From DATFIX01 sp047617305 (GTDB taxonomy: Archaea > Halobacteriota > Halobacteria > Halobacteriales > Natrialbaceae): a stretch of DNA of 11,275 nucleotides. Both the position numbers and the translations under genes were made by a program. The notes beneath the pieces were generated by a model. The model had not been told where the DNA came from, made no database searches, and worked only from the letters and a program-made list of their open reading frames with translations. Shown one piece after another: positions 5,756 through 11,275 of this stretch (positions are counted from its first letter, which is position 1; each line of letters opens with the position of its first letter). The stretch covers positions 1 through 11,275 of the forward strand of contig JBLGCL010000086.1 of NCBI GenBank assembly GCA_047617305.1, given 5' to 3'.

Positions 5756-6147
5756 GCGGCGTCACCCCCGCCGAGCGCGCCGACCAACCGCTCGGCCAGG
5801 GCCGAAGACTCGTACTTCCGCCACTTGCCGTCCTTGCGTCGGGTCGCCAGTCCCGCGTCCACGAGGGACGACATCGCGTGACTGACGGCGCTCTCGCTCA
5901 CGTCCACCAGCGGGTGGAGCTCGCAGACGCAGAGTTCGCCGTCGGCTGCCACGAGCGCCCGGACCAGCCGGTACCGCGTCTCGTTCGCCAGCCCCGAGAG
6001 CACGGCGACGTGCTCCTCGACGCGGTTCGCGTCGGCCACATTTTGGAGGCGCTCCAGTTCCGCCAGCCGCCCGTCCACGTCCTCGGCCCGACACTCCTCG
6101 AGTTCCTCCTCGAGGTATCGCCGGAGCCGCTCCGTCGATCGACTCAT
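5752..6147 (-). CDS. arsR: ArsR-family arsenite-responsive repressor
   Basis: The 131-aa winged-helix protein carries the ArsR metalloid-sensing motif in helix 3, ELCVCELHPL (Cys73, Cys75). This is followed by the recognition helix VDVSESAVSHAMSSLVDAGL (about 81-100) and a wing with TRRKDGKWRKYE. Upstream is the dimerisation helix (VEEHVAVLSGLANETRYRLVRALV). An extra charged N-terminal helix of about 40 residues (with Cys19) precedes the core; a third Cys as As(III) ligand is possible. ATG 6147 is chosen because it sits 3 nt after a 22-bp palindrome and about 29 nt after a TATA-like element; the open frame to 6219 crosses that operator. It should repress its own operon (arsR-acr3-arsC) and release DNA on binding As(III)/Sb(III). 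Confidence 0.92.
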   Translation of the reverse strand: MSRSTERLRRYLEEELEECRAEDVDGRLAELERLQNVADANRVEEHVAVLSGLANETRYRLVRALVAADGELCVCELHPLVDVSESAVSHAMSSLVDAGLATRRKDGKWRKYESSALAERLVGALGGGDAA

Positions 6148-6150
6148 ATT

Positions 6151-6172
6151 TGAACGATTGCTCAAGTGTTCA
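6151..6172. promoter_or_regulatory. ArsR operator, 22-bp imperfect palindrome
   Basis: TGAACGATTGCTCAAGTGTTCA matches its own reverse complement at 16 of 22 positions: outer arms TGAAC/GTTCA and inner TTG/CAA separated by 2 nt. It lies between the TATA-like element and the arsR ATG, covering the expected transcription start. A bound ArsR dimer there would block transcription. ArsR-family operators are typically such inverted repeats. Confidence 0.7.
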
Positions 6173-6179
6173 GATAACT
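6173..6179 (-). promoter_or_regulatory. TATA-like element of the ars operon
   Basis: GTTATCT on the minus strand is centred 29 nt before the arsR ATG at 6147 and directly abuts the palindromic operator. It implies a leaderless or near-leaderless arsR mRNA. It is a weak match to the TATA consensus. Confidence 0.4.
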
Positions 6180-6295
6180 CTTGTGGAAATCGTTCTGGTG
6201 ATCCCGCGGCGACCGTCACGAAGCCATCGCGCAGGTTTCAAGTTCGGGTCCCGTCACGTACGAACCGATGGCAGGACCGAACATCGGGACGAGGG

Positions 6296-6312
6296 GCGTC
6301 CCACAGGGACGC
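6296..6312. repeat. Perfect 7-bp inverted repeat with 3-nt loop
   Basis: GCGTCCC-ACA-GGGACGC lies in the 173-bp gap between the ars promoter and the GTG at 6354. It could be an operator or an RNA hairpin 42 nt before the next gene. Apart from this and the ars control sites, I see no gene or clear TATA box between 6180 and 6353. Confidence 0.5.
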
Positions 6313-6353
6313 GACGGGCACTCGATGCGGATGCCGACGGGTGGTGGCCGACC

Positions 6354-6854
6354 GTGAGCCTCCCGCCGTCGGTCGAGGCCGGACTCATCATCGGCATCGT
6401 CCTCGTCGGGCTCGCCGTCGAGGCCTTCTCCGAGGTGGGGCAGGCGCGCAACTCGTTGCCGTCCTGGCAACGGACGGCCATCGCCGCCCTAGCGATCGGC
6501 GTCGTCTGGTACGCACTCTTCTTCGGCCTGTTCCCGCCGATGCCGATCGGGGACACCGTCGTCGCGGTCGCGCTCACCGCGGTCCTGTGGCTCGGGTTGC
6601 CGTTCCTCTTCGTCCGGGCGTTCGGGATAGAGGTAGCGGCATCGAACGACGGTTTCGGTATCGGCGCCCACTACCGCCCGACGACCGACGCGACCGATCC
6701 GGGGGTGTATCGCGTCGTCGGCACGTCGGACGACGTGGTTCTCCTCCGGCTCACCGACGGCGAAGGGGGGCGAATTCACACCGGGGAGCTCCTCCGTGTC
6801 CCACGGGACGCGCTCGAGTCGTCGTTCGAACCGGCGTCGAACCCAGACGAGTAG
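6354..6854 (+). CDS. Hypothetical three-TM membrane protein
   Basis: The 166-aa product has an N-terminal TM helix (AGLIIGIVLVGLAVEAF, 9-25), two further TMs (AIAALAIGVVWYALFFGLF, about 42-60, and VVAVALTAVLWLGLPFLFV, about 69-87), then a soluble C-terminal domain of about 75 residues. That tail has a beta-rich appearance (DPGVYRVVGTSDDVVLLRLTD, then GGRIHTGELLRVPRDALE). I do not recognise the family. GTG 6354 was chosen because GGTGGTGG lies 7-14 nt before it and residues upstream in frame look non-coding. It is followed after 82 nt by the NapH-like ferredoxin on the same strand, so it may be the first gene of that transcript and an accessory membrane subunit. No cofactor-binding residues are evident. 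Confidence 0.7.
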   Translation: MSLPPSVEAGLIIGIVLVGLAVEAFSEVGQARNSLPSWQRTAIAALAIGVVWYALFFGLFPPMPIGDTVVAVALTAVLWLGLPFLFVRAFGIEVAASNDGFGIGAHYRPTTDATDPGVYRVVGTSDDVVLLRLTDGEGGRIHTGELLRVPRDALESSFEPASNPDE

Positions 6855-6936
6855 GGCGGGGTCGTCGCGGCCCGCCCAGCTCCGATCGGTCGCGGCCCGT
6901 GAACGATCGACGGGGTTCCCGAAGACGGCGGGTGAC

Positions 6937-7632
6937 ATGTTCGGGAGAACCGTCTCGGCCGGGGCCCGCGTGGGGTATCGGACGATGCACTTCACCGGCC
7001 GCTCCGTTCCGGTCGACCGCGTCCGAGCCGTATGTCAGGCCGCGTTCCTCGTCCTGTTCGGCTGGCTCCTCGTCACGGGACAGTACCGGCTGTGGATGGT
7101 CGTCGTCGGTGTCGGTCTGGCGAGCACCGCGGTCGCGGGCCGGTGGTACTGCGGCTGGGCCTGCCCGATCGACGCCAGCTACCGGGCGATCGATCGGCTG
7201 TACGCGATCCTCGGCGTCGACCGTCGTCAGACGCCCTCGCTCCTCCGGCGTTCCTGGCTCCGGTGGACCATCGCCGCCGGGTTCGTCGGCCTGATCGTGG
7301 CGAACCGGGCGCTCGGACTGGCCACCGTCCCGATCCTTTACGTCACCGGTGCCGGGATCGCGATCGGCCTCGTCTTCGAGCCACGGACCTTCCACCGGTA
7401 TCTCTGTCCATTCGGTGCCGTCTTCTCGCTCCTTTCGCGATTCCAGCGGTTCGGTTTCGAGGTGGACGAAGACGAGTGTCTCGAGTGCGGACACTGCGAA
7501 GCGACCTGTCCGAACGAGGCCATCGATTTCGACGGCCCCGGAACTCCCGCGATCGACGCCGACGAGTGCCTGACGTGTTTCGCGTGTCGTGAGGCCTGTT
7601 CGACCGACGCGATCGAATACGGCAACGGATAG
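6937..7632 (+). CDS. NapH-like membrane polyferredoxin (4Fe-4S)
   Basis: The 231-aa protein combines about four TM helices (around 32-48, 52-68, 109-122 and 128-147) with the hallmark NapH/NosR/CcoG-type cytoplasmic Cys motifs C-G-W-A-C-P (Cys72, Cys76) and L-C-P-F-G (Cys157). It then has two [4Fe-4S] binding motifs, C-L-E-C-G-H-C-x3-C (181-191) and C-L-T-C-F-A-C-x3-C (211-221). Such proteins move electrons from quinol across or along the membrane to periplasmic or maturation partners. ATG 6937 is preceded by GGTGA at 5 nt; an open frame further upstream is basic and not haloarchaeal-like. No NapA, NapG or NosZ is adjacent, so its partner is unknown. Its location beside a putative NarO-controlled gene pair suggests anaerobic respiration. 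Confidence 0.85.
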   Translation: MFGRTVSAGARVGYRTMHFTGRSVPVDRVRAVCQAAFLVLFGWLLVTGQYRLWMVVVGVGLASTAVAGRWYCGWACPIDASYRAIDRLYAILGVDRRQTPSLLRRSWLRWTIAAGFVGLIVANRALGLATVPILYVTGAGIAIGLVFEPRTFHRYLCPFGAVFSLLSRFQRFGFEVDEDECLECGHCEATCPNEAIDFDGPGTPAIDADECLTCFACREACSTDAIEYGNG

Positions 7633-7671
7633 CCCGCCGGTTCCACGCGGGTATCGAACCGACGACGCCGG

Positions 7672-7896
7672 TCAGGGCATCCAGATCGCGGTGTGGGCCG
7701 GGGCGTCACCGACCGACTCGCACGCGTAGCCGCGATCCTCTAGCTTGGGGAGGAGGTGTTTCGGCGTCCGGTCGTTCGTCTGGACGAGCACGGCGTCGTC
7801 ACCAAGTCGCTCCAAGGTTTCGAGGGTCTCCTGGAGGGGCTTCGGCGGGGGCAGATCGCGGACGTCGAGTCGCTCCACGTGCTCGCGGTCGGGCAT
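7672..7896 (-). CDS. DUF2249-like small protein
   Basis: The 74-aa product has the strand-helix-strand pattern of DUF2249 (TusA/SirA-like fold) proteins: LDVRDLPPPKPLQETLETLE, then GDDAVLVQTNDRTPKHLLPK, then LEDRGYACESVGDAPAHTAIW. In haloarchaea such genes recur near nitrite and nitric oxide reductase genes; their biochemical role is unresolved (metal handling, sulfur or electron transfer have been considered). The sole Cys (ACES) is near the C-terminus. ATG 7896 gives the shortest product with the LDVRDLPPP core. A GTG further upstream would add a VDETAVLDRER extension and is less likely. It is transcribed divergently from the radical SAM gene; a CGAA-N4-TTCG element lies 72 nt upstream. Confidence 0.75.
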   Translation of the reverse strand: MPDREHVERLDVRDLPPPKPLQETLETLERLGDDAVLVQTNDRTPKHLLPKLEDRGYACESVGDAPAHTAIWMP

Positions 7897-7967
7897 TCTC
7901 TCGCGGTCGAGGACGGCAGTTTCGTCCACGATCGGTCTTCCCGTGCCCTTCGGGGCAACGATTCCGC

Positions 7968-7979
7968 CGAACGTATTCG
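7968..7979. promoter_or_regulatory. NarO-type inverted repeat CGAA-N4-TTCG (copy 1)
   Basis: CGAACGTATTCG fits CGAA-N4-TTCG, the motif reported upstream of denitrification genes in Haloferax volcanii and linked to the O2-responsive activator NarO. It lies 72 nt before the DUF2249-like start, in the 191-bp divergent region. No strong TATA box is seen on either side, which fits an activator-dependent promoter. Confidence 0.65.
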
Positions 7980-8028
7980 CCCGGGGATCCGGCGGTTCGT
8001 CGCCCGGAGCGCGGACGAGTACGGAAGG

Positions 8029-8040
8029 CGAACACGTTCG
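8029..8040. promoter_or_regulatory. NarO-type inverted repeat CGAA-N4-TTCG (copy 2)
   Basis: CGAACACGTTCG is a second exact CGAA-N4-TTCG in the same divergent region, 47 nt before the radical SAM ATG and 49 nt from copy 1. One copy per promoter is the simplest reading: copy 1 for the DUF2249-like gene, copy 2 for the radical SAM gene. Confidence 0.65.
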
Positions 8041-8087
8041 GGGAACCTGCTTCGGTCGCCGGGCCGGAAGGGACCGACACGACCACC

Positions 8088-9209
8088 ATGCGAGCCCCCG
8101 ACGTCGACACCGCGGAACGCCCGTTCGTCCTCGTCTGGGAGGTGACCCAGGCGTGCGACCTCGAGTGCAAGCACTGCCGGGCCGACGCCAAGCCCGAACG
8201 CCACCCCGGCGAACTCGACACGGCCGAGGGGAAGGCACTGCTCGCTGACGCCGCCGAGTTCGGCGAGGGACAGATCGTCGTCCTCTCGGGCGGCGACCCG
8301 TTGCTCCGGGACGACCTCGTCGAACTCGTCCGGTACGGCACCGAGCAGGGACTGCTGATGACGCTCACGCCCAGCGGGACGGCGTCGCTGACGCCCGAGG
8401 TGATCGACGATCTGGCCGACGCCGGCCTCCGCCGCCTCGCGGTGAGTATCGACGGGGCGACCCCGGACGCCCACGACGAGTTCCGCGGCGAGTCGGGGAG
8501 CTTTCGAGAGACGGTCGCCGCTGCAAAACATGCCCGCGACGTGGGCCTGCCGCTGCAGGTGAACACCACCGTCTGCCGGGAGACCGTGGACGAACTCCCC
8601 GCCTTGGCCGCCCTGATCGAGGACCTGGCGGCCACCCTCTGGTCGGTCTTCTTCCTCGTCCCGCTCGGTCGAGGGGCCGTCCTCGACCCGATCCCGCCGG
8701 AGCGGGCCGACGCGGTCATGGAGTGGTTGCTGGACCAGGCCGCCGAGCGCGACTTCGGCGTGAAGACCACCGAGGGACCGCAGTATCGCCGGGTGGCGAT
8801 CCAGTATCGGCGGGGCGACGACGTCGTGTCGACGCCCGCGAACGACGACGTAGGGCGCCGCACCGGAATCAGGGCCGGCAAGGGCTTCGCGTTCGTGAGC
8901 CACCTGGGCGAGGTCTACCCGTCGGGGTTCCTGCCCGAGTCAGCGGGGTCGGTCAGGGATCGGAGCGTCGTCGACATCTACCGGAACGCGGACCTCTTTA
9001 CCGACCTCCGCGACGAGGACCGACTTCGGGGCAAGTGCGGTGCCTGCGAGTTCCGCCACGTCTGCGGGGGCAGTCGTTCGCGAGCACACGCCTACACTGG
9101 CGACCCCTTCGAGAGCGACCCGCTTTGCCCCTACGTCCCCGAGGAGTACGACGGTCCGTTGCCGGAACAGCGGCCGATCGAAAACGGGACCAATCCGGCG
9201 GACGACTGA
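8088..9209 (+). CDS. Radical SAM/SPASM protein (TIGR04053/AhbD-NirJ-like)
   Basis: The 373-aa enzyme has the radical SAM motif C-D-L-E-C-K-H-C (Cys23, Cys27, Cys30, C-x3-C-x2-C), the SAM-binding Gly motif VVLSGGDPL, a TPSGTASL strand, SIDGATPDAHD, and a C-terminal SPASM-type cluster (Cys317, Cys320, Cys326, Cys347 in CGACEFRHVCGG to DPLCPY). This pattern resembles the heme-pathway enzymes AhbC/AhbD/NirJ and the related TIGR04053 group. A porphyrin (Fe-coproporphyrin decarboxylation) or peptide-maturation role is possible; substrate specificity cannot be read. The family opening APDVDTAERPFVLVWEVTQACDL fixes ATG 8088. It heads a likely operon with the 451-aa membrane protein 62 nt downstream, under a CGAA-N4-TTCG site. 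Haloarchaeal denitrifiers use copper NirK, so a heme d1 role is less likely. Confidence 0.88.
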   Translation: MRAPDVDTAERPFVLVWEVTQACDLECKHCRADAKPERHPGELDTAEGKALLADAAEFGEGQIVVLSGGDPLLRDDLVELVRYGTEQGLLMTLTPSGTASLTPEVIDDLADAGLRRLAVSIDGATPDAHDEFRGESGSFRETVAAAKHARDVGLPLQVNTTVCRETVDELPALAALIEDLAATLWSVFFLVPLGRGAVLDPIPPERADAVMEWLLDQAAERDFGVKTTEGPQYRRVAIQYRRGDDVVSTPANDDVGRRTGIRAGKGFAFVSHLGEVYPSGFLPESAGSVRDRSVVDIYRNADLFTDLRDEDRLRGKCGACEFRHVCGGSRSRAHAYTGDPFESDPLCPYVPEEYDGPLPEQRPIENGTNPADD

Positions 9210-9271
9210 CCGAACGAAGGCACGCGGACCGAGAATCGCCACGCAAGCCGCCTCCCTCCCACACCCCTACC

Positions 9272-10627
9272 ATGAACGGCCTCCCATCGGACCTCGACAC
9301 CGAGCGACAACCGCCACTCTCGATCCCGTTCGCCCACTTCGTCCTCGGTGGGGTCGTCCTCCTCGTCGGGGGCGCCATTGCTGGAGTCGGTTCCCTCGTC
9401 GCACCGATCCGCCCGGCCGGGGCGGGGACGCTCCATCTCCTGCTGGCGGGATGGGTCGGGTTGACGATCATGGGGGCGATGACGCAGTTCGTCCCCGTCT
9501 GGTCGGGGACGGGGTTACACTCCCGCCGCCAGTCCGTCGTCAGCCTGTGGCTGGTCACGCTGGGCGTGGTCGCCCTCTTCCTCGCGTTCGTCATCCGGGC
9601 GTACGACTGGCTCCCGGTTGGCGCGACCGTCCTCCTCGTCGGGTTCTGGCTCTTCGCCGACAACGTGGCTCGCACGCTCCCGCCGGCGAGGAACCTGGAC
9701 GTTACCGAGGCGCACTTCGCGCTCGCGCTCGGCAGCCTCGTCGTCGCCTCGATGCTCGGCTGGCTGCTCGCGACGGATTTCGGTTACCGGATTCTCGATC
9801 CGCTGTCACGCTCGCTTCCGGTTCCGGTCTCGCTCCACGCGCCGCAGCTCCTCCTGGCACACCTCACCCTCACGGTTTTCGGATTCGTCCTCGGGACGAT
9901 CGTCGGCGCGCTCTATCAACTCGCTCCGATGTTCACCCAGTCGAAGACGACCCCCCTCGACGCGCACCTGACCCACGTCGAGATGGTCGCGTTCCCGGCG
10001 GGAGTCCCGCTGCTGGCTACCGGACGTCTCGTCGACTCCCCCCCACTCGCGGCCGCCGGCGCAACCCTGCTCCTCGTGGGGACGACCGCCTTCGCCGTCT
10101 TCTTTGCCCGGCGACTCTGGTTCGCCCGCGTCGAGATCGACCCGATGCTCCGGCGCTACGGGCTCGTCGCCCTCTCGCTGTTCGGCTGGGTCCTCCTTTC
10201 GATCCCGCGGTGGGTGGCCGATCCACTGGACTTCTACGCCCGGTTCGGGAGTCCCGGGGCCACGCACCTGCTGTTCGTCGGGGTTTTCACGCTCACCATC
10301 ATCGCGACCTTCTACCACGTCGTCCCGTTCATCGTCTGGTACCACCGCTACAGCGACCGACTCGGGTACGAACCCGTTCCGATGGTCGACGAACTCTACG
10401 ACGAGCGTCTGGCGATGGCGGAGTTCGTGTTCCTGACGCTCGGCCTGGCGATCCTCTGGGGCGGGGACGCCCTCGCGGCGCCGACCTGGGTCCTGATGAT
10501 CGGCGGGAACCTGCTCGGCCTGGGCGTGCTGCTGTTCGTCTGGAACATGGTCGGCGTCGTCTGGCGGCATCGACCGGAGACGTTTCGGGACATCGTCGCG
10601 ACGCTGGTCGGGCGATCGACGGCCTGA
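9272..10627 (+). CDS. 451-aa polytopic membrane protein, oxidase subunit I (CcoN/NnrS)-like
   Basis: About twelve TM helices are visible (for example 25-45, 57-75, 90-108, 115-131, 150-167, 193-212, 236-251, 262-280, 297-313, 330-352, 383-397, 408-430). Histidines sit at helix positions that recall heme-copper oxidase subunit I and NnrS: His22, His55 (GTLHLLLAGW), His189 and His197 (HAPQLLLAHL), His332 (GATHLLFVG), His349 and His358 (FYHVVPFIVWYHRYSDRLG). The GWVGLTIMGAMTQFVPVWSG block resembles the second-helix block of those families. However, no adjacent His-His pair and no HxxxY cross-link motif typical of a heme-copper active site is seen, so oxygen or NO reduction is doubtful. It may be a heme-binding or transport protein. 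ATG 9272 gives the shortest hydrophilic lead before TM1; a longer frame running through the preceding gene is an artefact. It probably shares the radical SAM promoter. Confidence 0.8.
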   Translation: MNGLPSDLDTERQPPLSIPFAHFVLGGVVLLVGGAIAGVGSLVAPIRPAGAGTLHLLLAGWVGLTIMGAMTQFVPVWSGTGLHSRRQSVVSLWLVTLGVVALFLAFVIRAYDWLPVGATVLLVGFWLFADNVARTLPPARNLDVTEAHFALALGSLVVASMLGWLLATDFGYRILDPLSRSLPVPVSLHAPQLLLAHLTLTVFGFVLGTIVGALYQLAPMFTQSKTTPLDAHLTHVEMVAFPAGVPLLATGRLVDSPPLAAAGATLLLVGTTAFAVFFARRLWFARVEIDPMLRRYGLVALSLFGWVLLSIPRWVADPLDFYARFGSPGATHLLFVGVFTLTIIATFYHVVPFIVWYHRYSDRLGYEPVPMVDELYDERLAMAEFVFLTLGLAILWGGDALAAPTWVLMIGGNLLGLGVLLFVWNMVGVVWRHRPETFRDIVATLVGRSTA

Positions 10628-10648
10628 GTGAAGCGTCGATCGTTCTCG

Positions 10649-11104
10649 TTCCGGAACCAGCTCGAACTCCGGAGCGTGGCTGCGGGTCCCATCCACGCGA
10701 AGTACCGCCAAGGGAAAGGCCTCCACCACCACGTCCCGCGGCGGTCCCGAAGCGTGGACGTCGCCGTCCCTGAACGCGTCCGTTTCCTGGGTCGGGACCA
10801 TCGCGATCCACACGAGCTGTTTCTGGCCGCCCGAGAGCTGATTCAGATCGCGGTCCCGCAGGTCGTCCACACCGGCGGGTTCCAGCTCTCGGTCCAACGC
10901 CCTCCGGCCCTCGCCGATGAGAGTCTCGAAGAACCCATGGTGGGGATAGCGTCGGAGGACGACCAGATGCACCTCCGCGATCCCGTCGGGCGCGGGGCCC
11001 GGCGAACGCTTTCAGGAGCGTGAACTTGACGGACCCGTTCGCCCCGACGACCGCCGTGATCCGTCTCCCGGGGACGTCGAGACGGTCCAGTTCGACGACC
11101 GGGC
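10649..11104 (-). pseudogene. Iron-siderophore/cobalamin-type ABC transporter ATPase, decayed
   Basis: On the minus strand, pieces of one FepC/BtuD-type ATPase lie in order but in two frames. The first (11104-11000) reads PVVELDRLDVPGRRITAVVG then ANGSVKFTLLKAFAG: a Walker A in which the expected GSGKST has become GSVKFT. A second frame (10993-10649) reads APDGIAEVHLVVLRRYPHHG then FFETLIGEGRRALDREL, and the intact signature LSGGQKQLVWIAMVPTQET. It then jumps directly to the C-terminal AFRDGDVHASGPPRDVVVEAF. About 35-40 codons are missing between the frames, and about 60-70 codons holding Walker B, the catalytic Glu, D-loop and H-loop are missing in the second. It cannot hydrolyse ATP. The N-terminus is also lost near 11105-11160, close to the structured IS-like end. 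Confidence 0.82.
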
Positions 11105-11161
11105 CCTCCGCCGACGGTGAGTGCCCGGACTGTGGCCCGGGGCCGCTGGAAGACGGACCAC

Positions 11162-11275
11162 CTAAGACAGCGAGGGAGTCCCGCCGTTCACGGCGTTGAC
11201 GAGACGCCGTGCGTCTCGTTCGCACACCAGAACGCTTCGCGTTCTGGGGACGGGCGGGAATCGCGTAAGCTCCGA
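11162..11275 (-). mobile_element. Probable 3' end of an IS200/IS605 (IS1341-type) element, cut by the window edge
   Basis: Perfect short-loop hairpins, no terminal inverted repeats and a minus-strand frame that stays open for 37 codons from the window edge to TAG at 11162-11164 (ending VNAVNGGTPSLS) fit the right end of an IS1341-type element. There the tnpB 3' end overlaps structured DNA/RNA. The frame could instead be open by chance. It adjoins the truncated ABC ATPase gene, so insertion may have begun that gene's decay. The element boundary is not resolved, and the transposase itself is outside the window. Confidence 0.4.
11179..11259. repeat. Nested cluster of perfect hairpins
   Basis: Three consecutive perfect inverted repeats are visible: CGCCGT-TC-ACGGCG (11182-11195), ACGAGACGC-CGT-GCGTCTCGT (11199-11219) and CCAGAACGC-TTC-GCGTTCTGG (11227-11247). 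In addition TCCCGCC (11179-11185) can pair with GGCGGGA (11253-11259), enclosing the two 9-bp hairpins in a branched structure and competing with the first hairpin. Loops of 2-3 nt are typical of IS200/IS605 end hairpins and also of structured RNA. Confidence 0.85.

Noticed and set aside
6234..6256. A T-arm-like GTTCGGGTCCC stretch suggesting a tRNA fragment.
   Set aside because: No acceptor, D or anticodon arms can be found around it.
8723..9271. A long forward frame extending the 451-aa membrane protein upstream.
   Set aside because: The added residues are an Arg/Gly/Pro-rich shadow of the radical SAM gene; the membrane protein has a good ATG at 9272.
9040..10773. A 577-codon forward frame.
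   Set aside because: It is an Arg/Pro-rich out-of-frame reading of the radical SAM and membrane protein genes.
10628..11023. A 131-codon forward frame after the membrane protein.
   Set aside because: It is antisense to the ABC ATPase remnant, whose motifs are clear on the other strand.
11188..11275. A second minus-strand frame reading into the right edge as a protein C-terminus.
   Set aside because: Several frames stay open in this short GC-rich hairpin region, so an open frame alone is not evidence; the IS assignment is kept only as tentative.
1..11275. CRISPR arrays, rRNA or tRNA genes.
   Set aside because: I saw no regularly spaced repeats and no complete cloverleaf or rRNA signature on either strand.

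Overview
The window reads as chromosomal DNA of a haloarchaeon (class Halobacteria). It is very GC-rich, its proteins are acidic (Asp/Glu-rich, Lys-poor), and several genes have an archaeal TATA element about 25-30 nt before the start codon with little or no 5' leader. It also carries haloarchaea-specific families: the RPA3/Rpap3 pair and IS1341-type tnpB remnants. All assignments come from reading the sequence; no database search was possible.

Layout. (1) 1-1076 is a graveyard of three truncated genes: the 5' end of an IS200/IS605-family tnpB (63-212, +), the 5' end of an aminoglycoside-phosphotransferase-like gene (208-471, -) and the 3' part of an enoyl-CoA hydratase gene (about 519-1076, +). 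(2) 1168-2777 is a single-stranded-DNA-binding operon, rpa3-rpap3, behind a clear TATA box; the first ATG after the box opens a 14-codon mini-ORF that overlaps the rpa3 start. (3) 2863-4069 holds a ribbon-helix-helix protein (+), a 152-aa conserved protein with a Cys-rich patch (-) and a 67-aa unknown (-). (4) 4129-6147 (-) is a compact arsenic resistance operon, arsR-acr3-arsC, with overlapping genes and a 22-bp palindromic operator between the arsR TATA region and its start. (5) 6354-10627 looks like a module for anaerobic or nitrogen-oxide respiration: a 3-TM protein, a NapH-like membrane polyferredoxin, a DUF2249-like protein (-), a radical SAM/SPASM protein and a 451-aa polytopic protein resembling oxidase subunit I or NnrS. 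The DUF2249/radical SAM divergent intergenic region carries two copies of CGAA-N4-TTCG, the motif associated with the haloarchaeal denitrification regulator NarO. (6) 10649-11104 (-) is a decayed iron/siderophore-type ABC ATPase gene with two internal deletions and a ruined Walker A motif. (7) 11162-11275 is a run of perfect hairpins inside an outer stem, probably the 3' end of an IS200/IS605-type element (or its overlapping guide-like RNA) entering from the right edge.

How it fits together. RPA3 and Rpap3 act in replication and repair. The ars operon senses As(III) with ArsR, reduces As(V) with a low-molecular-weight-phosphatase-type ArsC and exports As(III) through Acr3. The right-hand module plausibly supplies electron transfer and cofactor maturation under anoxic, denitrifying conditions, but the substrates of its radical SAM enzyme and 451-aa membrane protein cannot be read from the sequence. 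The least described parts are this putative NarO-controlled module, the leaderless mini-ORF in front of rpa3, and the structured IS-like end at the right edge.
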